Positions 9,333-16,505 of a stretch of 64,000 nucleotides of DNA are shown piece after piece (the first letter of the stretch is position 1; each line of letters opens with the position of its first letter). The DNA lies in assembly GCA_050309435.1 (NCBI GenBank), contig JBNRMJ010000002.1, forward strand, positions 19,896-83,895. The letters run 5' to 3'. This DNA comes from CAYXVJ01 sp050309435 (GTDB lineage: Bacteria; Bacillota; Clostridia; Saccharofermentanales; Fastidiosipilaceae). The translations under genes and the position numbers were made by a program. Below the pieces are notes generated by a model. It was not told where the DNA came from. It worked only from the letters and a program-made list of their open reading frames with translations, and did not search any database.

Positions 9333-10118
9333 ATGGAACAGACGGTTTTTGACAAATTGCGCCTGGACGGGCGCACGGCCTTCGTCACGGGGGCGGGGAG
9401 AGGAATCGGTTTTAGTATCGCGACCGCTCTGGCGGATGCCGGAGCCAACCTGGCTCTGGTCGATGTCGATCTCGTGGCTGCCCGAGAGAAGGCCGCTATC
9501 CTGGAGGAGCGCTGCGGCAAAGAGGTTTTGGCTCTTCGTGCGGACGTGCGAAGCGAAATGGAAATCGAGGCCATGGTGGAAGCGGTCGTAAAGCGTTTCG
9601 GGTGTCTTGATATCGCGTTTAACAACGCGGGTATCTGTATCAACGAAGCGGCTCTGGAACATAGTCTTGATTCATGGCAAAGGGTACTCGACGTCAATCT
9701 TACCGGTGTCTTTATCGGCTCGGTCGCCGCAGCCCGTCAGATGATAAAGCAGGGTAGCGGCGGTTCCATCATCAATACGGCCTCGATGTCCGGCCATATC
9801 GTCAACTGGCCGCAGCCGCAAGCCTCGTACAACGCCTCGAAAGCCGCCGTGATCTCGCTGACGAAGTCTCTGGCCGTGGAATGGGCGGCGGACAATATCC
9901 GCGTCAACAGCATCAGTCCCGGCTACATCGGTACCGATCTTACCCTGGCTTCGACCTATCTCGAGCCGCTGATTCCGGGCTGGAAGGCGGCAACACCCAT
10001 GGGTCGCCTGGGCCGGCCGGATGAACTGCAGGCCATCGCGCTTTATCTGGCTTCCGATGCTTCGTCGTTTTCCACAGGCAGTGATTATATTGTGGATGGA
10101 GGCTTCACCTCGATATAA
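9333..10118 (+). CDS. Short-chain dehydrogenase/reductase (SDR)
   Basis: A classical SDR of 261 residues, an NAD(P)-dependent oxidoreductase. It shows the Rossmann motif TGAGRGIG (about 19-26), NNAG, a catalytic Ser in NTASMSG, the YNASK catalytic Tyr-Lys pair and the SPGYIGTDL segment after it. An Asp at the end of the second strand (ALVDVD) favours NAD(H) over NADP(H). The C-terminus ends in the usual YIVDGGFTS. It starts 28 bases after the DHHW gene, so it may share that transcript. Related enzymes act on sugar alcohols or gluconate-type polyols, but the substrate cannot be assigned. Confidence 0.88.
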   Translation: MEQTVFDKLRLDGRTAFVTGAGRGIGFSIATALADAGANLALVDVDLVAAREKAAILEERCGKEVLALRADVRSEMEIEAMVEAVVKRFGCLDIAFNNAGICINEAALEHSLDSWQRVLDVNLTGVFIGSVAAARQMIKQGSGGSIINTASMSGHIVNWPQPQASYNASKAAVISLTKSLAVEWAADNIRVNSISPGYIGTDLTLASTYLEPLIPGWKAATPMGRLGRPDELQAIALYLASDASSFSTGSDYIVDGGFTSI

Positions 10119-10198
10119 AGCCGAAAAATTCGTAAAACGATAAAATGAAACGGCGCCAAACGGTAAAATAGACGAAGGCCGGTTTACCCGTAAAGTCT

Positions 10199-10240
10199 AA
10201 AAAAACAGCCTCGAAACGATCTTGTTTCGAGGCTGCTTGT
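10199..10240. terminator. Bidirectional terminator between the SDR gene and rex
   Basis: A perfect 11-bp stem, AGCCTCGAAAC (10207-10217) with GTTTCGAGGCT (10224-10234), has a 6-base loop. Seven A residues at 10199-10205 give a T tract on the minus strand (rex). The plus side is followed by T-rich TGCTTGTTGTTT. Confidence 0.85.
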
Positions 10241-10261
10241 TGTTTGATGATTTATACTGTT

Positions 10262-10939
10262 TTACTTCTGCTTTTGTGCTTCGCGCTGCTGTTGATCCGA
10301 GAGGCGCTTGGACAGAACCGAGAGGGACGCGGCGATGTTCTCGTTCTGGAGAATGACACCGGCCGGAACCTGCAGATGGGTCGGGGCGAAGTTCCAGATG
10401 GCCTTGATACCGGCATCCACGAGCTGATCGCAGACGTCCTGAGCTGCCTTCTGGGGCACGGTGATGACACCGATCTGAACATCATTTTCAGCGATGATGT
10501 CGCGCAGATCGTCCATCGAACGAATGACGACGCCGCCGATCTTACGACCGACCTGATTCTTATCCAAATCAAATGCCGCCATCAGGTTGAGACCGTAACC
10601 TTCGAAGCCGCCGTAGTTCAGCAGAGCCGATCCGAGGTGGCCGGTACCCACGATGATGGCATTCTTGAGATTATTGTAATCAAGCATACGAGCGAGGTCA
10701 TCGATCAGATCATCGACCTTAAAACCGGTGCGCGGTTTACCGCTGACGCGGGTCAAGGCCATGTCTTTACGAACCTGAACGGGATGAAGATTCAAGTCTT
10801 CTGCGATGGTGGAGGAAGAAATGATCTTGACACCGCGTTCCTGGAGCTGCTTCAAATAACCGAAATAAATCGGTAAGCGGCGCAACGCGGGTTGAGGCAT
10901 GTTCATCTCGCTCTCCGGGTCAATTATTTTCTTGGCCAT
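10262..10939 (-). CDS. rex: Redox-sensing transcriptional repressor Rex
   Basis: Rex senses the NADH/NAD+ ratio and represses fermentation and respiration genes when NADH is low. The 225-residue protein has an N-terminal winged helix (about 15-80, with LPIYFGYLKQL and LNLHPVQVRKD), a Rossmann domain with the dinucleotide motif VGTGHLGSAL near residue 96, and the usual WNFAPTHL segment before the C-terminal swap helix. AAGGAG lies 7 bases before the ATG. It is monocistronic, with its own terminator. The upstream region (10,940-11,197) is AT-rich and presumably holds its promoter, but I found no convincing Rex operator there. Confidence 0.96.
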   Translation of the reverse strand: MAKKIIDPESEMNMPQPALRRLPIYFGYLKQLQERGVKIISSSTIAEDLNLHPVQVRKDMALTRVSGKPRTGFKVDDLIDDLARMLDYNNLKNAIIVGTGHLGSALLNYGGFEGYGLNLMAAFDLDKNQVGRKIGGVVIRSMDDLRDIIAENDVQIGVITVPQKAAQDVCDQLVDAGIKAIWNFAPTHLQVPAGVILQNENIAASLSVLSKRLSDQQQREAQKQK

Positions 10940-11197
10940 ACTTCTATCTCCTTATAATGATCAGACGCCCAAGGCGCTGTTTGTCAGTACTTACAATATG
11001 TATCGATATTTAATTACTTAAAATGATAACGAATTGTACCGTACATTTCAAGTATGAATGTAGCGATGGGGAGAATTGATTCGTCTTTCACGCAACTCAA
11101 CTAATATACCAAAATTTCTGCAAGTATCGGAGTACCAGCAAGCATTTTCGTGAGATTTTTGAAGGGGAACAATAAATTCTTAGTGTATACTAAAAGA

Positions 11198-13573
11198 ATG
11201 AAAAAACAGAGATTGCCAATTAGTGTTCGGATATTGTTGAACGATCAGACCCGATTGGATGATCTGATCACCTATGGTTTAGCCGATATCGACCGCGATG
11301 GTCGTTACCGTTCGATTTATTTGTGCCTGTGTCCCGACGAGCTGGTTTTGCTTGAGACGGATCAGGAATCGGCTGTCCTCTCTTCAGGGCTTTTACAAGA
11401 AGACGAAGCTTCTGAGGACATTCAAGTCAAAAAAAGCAAAGAAAACCCGGTCGTTGATCTTCCGACGGGGCTCTTGGATATCAGGCATTTTGATTTCAAA
11501 ACCTACAAGAATCCTCGGCTGTTAAACGAAACGGTCGGAGGCGTACTCATCATGAGCACGGAAGACGGAGATGATCATATGATCTGCCGCTTTTCGGGCA
11601 GTCGCTTCAAGGACATGGACCGCCTGGTCCGGATCATGAAGCAGATCCTGGCCGGGGAAGAAGCACATGAACCGGAACGTAAAGGCCGTCATGCCGAGAC
11701 GGAAGAGTTTTGTCCGACATGTCACCGGCGTTATCCGGACGCGGGTCGCGCCTTTTGCCCTCATTGCATGAAGAAGCGAAATATTCTGATCCGTTTGATT
11801 TCGTATTTTAAGCCCTACCGCTTCCGCTTCGCTTTATTGCTCCTGATGATCGGCCTCTCGTCCGTTCTCAATGCCTTTACGCCTTACCTGACCGGGTCGC
11901 TTCTCTACGATGAAGTACTGGGGAAAAACGAGCTCTGGCTGGATCAGATGGCCCGGCTCGGCCTTCCCGGGACCGCTATGGGTATGCTTGGCGTTCTGGT
12001 GCTGATGCTTTTACTGCTTCGAATATTACAACAGCTGACGGGTATCATTCATGGCCGGCTATCGGCTCATATCGTGCCGGGAGTTGTGACCGGTTTGAAA
12101 AACACGGTCTTCGAAGCGCTCAGCCGTCTCTCGATTTCTTTCTTTACGAAGCGCCAGACCGGCAGCTTGATGGAGCGGGTTAACGGGGACGCGGAAGAAG
12201 TGTCTCAGTTCTTTATCGACGGACTGCCGTATTTTCTATTTAATATTCTGACCATCCTGGCCGCGGCGGTGATCATGTTCCGTATGAACGTGGTGCTGGC
12301 CTTGTTGTCGCTGGTCTTCCTGCCGCCTTTGTTCCTGGTCAGTTATTACCTGATGCCGCGCATCTGGTATGCCTTCGGCAGACGATCGAGAGCCGGCAGA
12401 AGGGCCTGGTCGGTCGTGAACGATGCCTTGACGGGAGCCCGTGTGATTCGCGCCTTCGGTCAGGCAGAACGTAACAACGAAAACTTCGGTAAGGCCAGCT
12501 CGACGCTGCGCATGACGGAGATGAACATTATCCGCTACCGGAACAGTTTCAGTGTTTCCTACTCGATTGCCGAGCAGCTGCCGACACTCTTTGTCTGGGT
12601 GGTTGGTGCGGCTTTTATTCTGAATTCGGGAGGTGCATTCCAGTACGGCCGGCTCTTGACCTTCACAGGTTATCTGGCCATGATGCAGGGTCCGATCCGT
12701 TTCTTTGCCATGTTCAGTCAGATATATACCCAGACGATGAACGCCTCGCAGCGCATGTTTGAAATAGCGGATGCCCAGCCCGAGGTGGTGGAAGCTCCCG
12801 ATGCCGCGGCCATTGATGTGAAAGGCGATATCGAACTGCGAAAAGTAACCTTTGCTTACGAGGTCAACAACCCCGTCCTGCATGATATCAGCCTGAAGAT
12901 TAAGGCCGGCGAGTCGCTTGGCATCGTGGGGAAATCGGGTGCCGGCAAGTCGACCTTGGTCAATTTGATCGCCCGTCTTTATGACGTGACCGAGGGAGAA
13001 ATACTGGTGGACGGCAGGAATGTCCGTGATTTGAAATTCAAGAGCCTGCGCAGTGCGGTCAGCATGGTCAGCCAGGAGAGCTATATATTCGTGGGAACGG
13101 TTGCCGAAAACATCGCTTACGGCAGACCGGAAGCCACATTGGCCGAGATTGTCGATGCGGCGATCGCGGCCGGCGCGCACGGCTTTATTTCCAGGCTGCC
13201 CGATGGTTACGATACCGTAATCGGTTCGGGAAACAGGAAGCTGTCGGGCGGCGAGAGACAGCGCATCTCCATCGCGCGTGCGATTTTAACGAATCCGAAA
13301 ATTCTCGTGCTGGACGAAGCGACGGCTTCCGTCGATACCGAAACGGAGCGGCTGATTCAAGCCTCCCTGACCCGTTTGACGGAGAACCGGACGAGCCTTT
13401 CCATCGCCCACCGTCTGTCTACCCTGCGAGATGTGGACCGAATTATCGTGCTGGAAAACGGCCGCCTGGTAGAGGAAGGCACGCACGAGGAACTCATGGC
13501 CAATCCGGAAGGAGAGTATTACAAACTCTCGAAGATCCAGACGGAGGCACTGGCCATGCGAGGCATAGATTAG
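11198..13573 (+). CDS. ABC half-exporter with N-terminal zinc-ribbon extension (first of pair)
   Basis: A half-size ABC exporter: an N-terminal extension of about 200 residues, a six-helix transmembrane domain and an ATPase domain. The extension is a beta-rich region and a zinc ribbon (FCPTC and FCPHC; Cys 172, 175, 187, 190). The ATPase domain has Walker A GKSGAGKST near residue 578, signature LSGGERQRIS, Walker B ILVLDEATAS and the H-loop SIAHRLSTL. All motifs are canonical, so it should hydrolyse ATP. It is followed 12 bases later by a DUF1854 gene and then by a second half-exporter with the same layout, so the two probably form a heterodimer. Start is uncertain: ATG 11198 gives the more protein-like N-terminus, GTG 11150 is possible, and neither has a strong ribosome binding site. 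Confidence 0.9.
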   Translation: MKKQRLPISVRILLNDQTRLDDLITYGLADIDRDGRYRSIYLCLCPDELVLLETDQESAVLSSGLLQEDEASEDIQVKKSKENPVVDLPTGLLDIRHFDFKTYKNPRLLNETVGGVLIMSTEDGDDHMICRFSGSRFKDMDRLVRIMKQILAGEEAHEPERKGRHAETEEFCPTCHRRYPDAGRAFCPHCMKKRNILIRLISYFKPYRFRFALLLLMIGLSSVLNAFTPYLTGSLLYDEVLGKNELWLDQMARLGLPGTAMGMLGVLVLMLLLLRILQQLTGIIHGRLSAHIVPGVVTGLKNTVFEALSRLSISFFTKRQTGSLMERVNGDAEEVSQFFIDGLPYFLFNILTILAAAVIMFRMNVVLALLSLVFLPPLFLVSYYLMPRIWYAFGRRSRAGRRAWSVVNDALTGARVIRAFGQAERNNENFGKASSTLRMTEMNIIRYRNSFSVSYSIAEQLPTLFVWVVGAAFILNSGGAFQYGRLLTFTGYLAMMQGPIRFFAMFSQIYTQTMNASQRMFEIADAQPEVVEAPDAAAIDVKGDIELRKVTFAYEVNNPVLHDISLKIKAGESLGIVGKSGAGKSTLVNLIARLYDVTEGEILVDGRNVRDLKFKSLRSAVSMVSQESYIFVGTVAENIAYGRPEATLAEIVDAAIAAGAHGFISRLPDGYDTVIGSGNRKLSGGERQRISIARAILTNPKILVLDEATASVDTETERLIQASLTRLTENRTSLSIAHRLSTLRDVDRIIVLENGRLVEEGTHEELMANPEGEYYKLSKIQTEALAMRGID

Positions 13574-13585
13574 AGGATGGAAGAG

Positions 13586-14161
13586 ATGACAATGAGTTTG
13601 ACAGCTAAGAATACCGCCAAAGAACGCGGACAATATAAGGACGAGCGCCTTTTGAGTTCGCTCGAAACACGCTGGCTGACCCCGGAAAACAGCAGATTCG
13701 AACGCAGTCCAGGTGGTTTTTTGAATCTGTTTTACGAGGGAAAAGAATATAAACGCGTAGCCGTGCACCGCTGTTTCCCCTTCTCGGCCAAAGACGACTA
13801 CCTCTCGATTCGGGAGGCCGAGGATATGGGCGAAGCCGGTATGGAAATCGGCCTGATCGAAAACATGCGAACCTGGCCCGAAGAAGTGCAGAAGATGCTC
13901 GACGAGCAGCTGGCACTGCGCTACTTTATGCCTAAGATTACAAAGGTCAAAAAAATAAAAGAAGAGTTTGGTTTCTCGTATTGGGACGTGATCACGGATC
14001 GCGGTCCGGCAGCTTTCACCGTCAGAGGCGGGTCGGGCAGCATTTTTTCTCCGTCGCACAATCGTTATATCATCACGGACATCGACGGCAATCGCTTTAT
14101 CATCGAGAACATGGAAGAGATGACGGCCAAAGAGCGAAAACTGCTTGATCTTTATGTTTAA
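13586..14161 (+). CDS. DUF1854 family protein
   Basis: A soluble protein of about 191 residues. The core reads RYFMPKITKVKKIKEEFG, then YWDVITDRGP and ITDIDGNRFII, which I recognise as DUF1854. Members are often encoded beside ABC exporters, and some database families call them cyanophycin-metabolism-associated; no cyanophycin synthetase is present in this window. There is no signal peptide or membrane segment. It sits between two ABC half-exporters in one operon, so it is probably an accessory subunit or regulator of that exporter. I chose the ATG at 13586 because AGAGG (13572-13576) lies 9 bases upstream but directly abuts the ATG at 13577; the ATG at 13592 is also possible. The function is not established. 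Confidence 0.82.
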   Translation: MTMSLTAKNTAKERGQYKDERLLSSLETRWLTPENSRFERSPGGFLNLFYEGKEYKRVAVHRCFPFSAKDDYLSIREAEDMGEAGMEIGLIENMRTWPEEVQKMLDEQLALRYFMPKITKVKKIKEEFGFSYWDVITDRGPAAFTVRGGSGSIFSPSHNRYIITDIDGNRFIIENMEEMTAKERKLLDLYV

Positions 14162-14163
14162 GT

Positions 14164-14182
14164 GCCGGGAACAATTCCCGGC
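14164..14182 (+). other. Intercistronic hairpin between DUF1854 gene and second ABC gene
   Basis: GCCGGGAA (14164-14171) pairs perfectly with TTCCCGGC (14175-14182) around a 3-base loop. No T tract follows, so it is not a normal terminator. It could stabilise or process the mRNA, or tune the ratio of the two half-transporters. Confidence 0.5.
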
Positions 14183-14205
14183 CGGTCAATACAAGGAAAG
14201 ATAAT

Positions 14206-16404
14206 ATGAATTTAAACTGGACGATTCCACAGGAGGTCAAAGCGGCCCTCGCCCGGGAGCTGGCGGATCAGACACCGAAGTACGCCGTGCCCTACGATAT
14301 CGACGAGAACGGTCTATTCATCGATAACGGCTGGCTGCTTGTTTATCCCGATCGCTTCGTTGTTTTGAAGGGTTTACAGGTAGTCGATGAAACGCTTCTG
14401 GCCGATTGCGATTACATCGGCACGCAGGTCAACGTGGGGACCGCCTATCTGTTTTATCGGAAAGAAAACGAAGACTATCCCGTCCTGCGCTACTCCATGC
14501 GCCACATGGTGCGTATGTCTTATGTCGCCCGCGGTCTCCAGCTTATGCTCGAAGGCCGCGATGTGCAGGTTGTAAGCAGCGAACGGGAAAATTACTGTCC
14601 CGTATGCGGACGGGCGCTGGGCGGTTCGAGTCGCTGTCGTAAGTGTCAGGATAAAGGAGGCAGCATCCGCCGGCTGGGCGATCTGATCAAAGATCTGCTT
14701 TTGCCTTTTAGCGGCTTGATGCTGATCATGCTGGCTATTTCGCTGATCAACGTCGGTCAGCGCTTCATCGAACGTTACTTCATCGATAATATCCTGATTC
14801 CGGCTAAGGGAACGCCGGCTCAGGTGACGGCCTTTGCCCTTATTACGCTGGCGGTTTTAAGCTTATCCATCACGCTGTCTATCGCACGTACCTATTACAG
14901 CAATAAGCTGGGTACCCGGCTGAGCCAGAACCTGCGCAATCGTGTCTTCGAGAAGATCAACCGTTTGCCACTCTCTTTTTTGGATAAACGGCAGGAAGGC
15001 GAGTTGATGAATCGCGTCATGCGCGATACGGAGATGGTTCGGCGTTTCGTCGAGAATGCCTTCGGCGAGATGGTTACGATGCTTATTACGGGTATTTTGA
15101 TTATTGTAACCATGATGGCGATCAACCGGAACCTGGGCCTCATGATCCTGGCCTTCCTTCCGGCGGCCGCGGTTCTCGTACGGCTCTTCCACCGCCGCGA
15201 GCATCGTCTGTGGCGCCAGTCCTGGCGTCAAAGCGACCGCCTGAACAATCAGCTTCAGGACGTGATATCGGGTATTCGCATGGTCAAGAGTTTCGGCCGC
15301 GAAGAGCACGAAGTTGAGGGCTTTCTTCGCGAAAGCAACCGCCTTCGCGATATCAACCGCCGTAACGAGATCTTCTATGCGACGCTTTATCCTCTGGTCA
15401 GTCTGGTTTTGACCGGCGGCTCGATCGCCTTGATTTACTTCGGCGGTGCGGATGTCCTTGGCGGCCGCATGACTCCCGGCGAACTAAACCAGTTTATCGC
15501 CTATGCGGCGATGCTTTACGGTCCCCTTGGTTACATTACGAGGCTGCCGCGCATGATCATGCGCATGAATACCTCTGTGGATCGCATTTACGAGATTCTG
15601 GACGAGGACTCGGCGACCGAAGAAGCGGGTAAGGAAGTCGATATCGGAGGCGATATCCAAATTCGCGATCTAAGCTTCGGTTACAACAGTTATCAGCCTG
15701 TGCTCGAGAAGGTCAACCTTCATATCAAAGAAGGCGAAATGATCGGTCTGGTCGGAGCTTCAGGTGCAGGCAAGTCCACCTTGATCAATCTGATCATGAA
15801 ACTTTATTCTCGGGACGAAGGCGAGATTCTCATCGACGGGATAGATCTCTCGGATATATCGGCGGTATCGTACCACAAGCAGCTGGGTGTGGTTTTACAG
15901 GAATCCTTCCTCTTTTCCGGAACGATTATGGATAACATCCGTTTCGCCAATCCGGCGGCGAGCAGAGAAGAGGTCATCGAAGCGGCCAGACAAGCGAACG
16001 CGCATGACTTTATCGTGAAGTTCCAGGACGGTTACGATACGTACATCGGGGAAGGCGGAGGCCGTCTTTCCGGCGGCGAGAAGCAGCGCATCGCGATCGC
16101 CCGTGCCATTCTCCATAATCCGAGACTGCTGATTCTCGATGAACCGACGTCCAGCCTCGATCTGGAGACCGAATACGTGGTTCAAGAAGCGCTGGCCCGC
16201 CTGACCGAGGGGAAGACAAGCTTGATTATCGCCCACCGTCTGTCGACCTTACGCGAGGCCGATCGCATCGTGGTGCTCGACAAGCGAGGTATCGCGGAGG
16301 TCGGATCGCACGACGAACTCATGCGAAAACAAGGCATTTATTACGATCTGGTCATGGCTCAGCTGGATCTGCACCGTGTCCGTGCAGTCGAGGATGCTTC
16401 CTGA
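14206..16404 (+). CDS. ABC half-exporter with N-terminal zinc-ribbon extension (second of pair)
   Basis: A 732-residue half-exporter built like the first of the pair. Residues 1-125 are a beta-rich domain in which VYPDRFVVLKG and YSMRHMVRMSYVARG stand out. Next come a zinc ribbon (Cys 131, 134, 144, 147), a six-helix transmembrane domain and an ATPase domain with Walker A GASGAGKST near 517, LSGGEKQRIA, LLILDEPTSSLD and IIAHRLSTL. Both ATP sites look catalytically competent. The N-terminal domain resembles the corresponding part of the first protein (DELVLLE, ICRFSGSRFKDM), so the pair probably arose by duplication. The substrate is unknown. It ends the operon, which has a terminator 41 bases on. 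Confidence 0.92.
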   Translation: MNLNWTIPQEVKAALARELADQTPKYAVPYDIDENGLFIDNGWLLVYPDRFVVLKGLQVVDETLLADCDYIGTQVNVGTAYLFYRKENEDYPVLRYSMRHMVRMSYVARGLQLMLEGRDVQVVSSERENYCPVCGRALGGSSRCRKCQDKGGSIRRLGDLIKDLLLPFSGLMLIMLAISLINVGQRFIERYFIDNILIPAKGTPAQVTAFALITLAVLSLSITLSIARTYYSNKLGTRLSQNLRNRVFEKINRLPLSFLDKRQEGELMNRVMRDTEMVRRFVENAFGEMVTMLITGILIIVTMMAINRNLGLMILAFLPAAAVLVRLFHRREHRLWRQSWRQSDRLNNQLQDVISGIRMVKSFGREEHEVEGFLRESNRLRDINRRNEIFYATLYPLVSLVLTGGSIALIYFGGADVLGGRMTPGELNQFIAYAAMLYGPLGYITRLPRMIMRMNTSVDRIYEILDEDSATEEAGKEVDIGGDIQIRDLSFGYNSYQPVLEKVNLHIKEGEMIGLVGASGAGKSTLINLIMKLYSRDEGEILIDGIDLSDISAVSYHKQLGVVLQESFLFSGTIMDNIRFANPAASREEVIEAARQANAHDFIVKFQDGYDTYIGEGGGRLSGGEKQRIAIARAILHNPRLLILDEPTSSLDLETEYVVQEALARLTEGKTSLIIAHRLSTLREADRIVVLDKRGIAEVGSHDELMRKQGIYYDLVMAQLDLHRVRAVEDAS

Positions 16405-16445
16405 AACATGGGAGTTCCCGATGTTCGCCTGAATCAGTCATAAAG

Positions 16446-16483
16446 AAAGCTCTGCAGCCGATGAACGGATGCAGAGCTTTTTT
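16446..16483 (+). terminator. Terminator of the ABC-DUF1854-ABC operon
   Basis: AAAGCTCTGCA (16446-16456) pairs with TGCAGAGCTTT (16470-16480), followed by more T. The A-rich left flank means it may also serve the minus-strand GH38 gene that ends at 16,506. Confidence 0.85.
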
Positions 16484-16505
16484 GAATCGAGCCTGAATTT
16501 TTCGC

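Noticed and set aside
10981..10996. TTGT-N8-ACAA element upstream of rex as a Rex autoregulatory site
   Set aside because: The usual Rex operator has TTGT and ACAA ten bases apart with an AT-rich TGA...TCA core. This one is two bases shorter and its core does not match.
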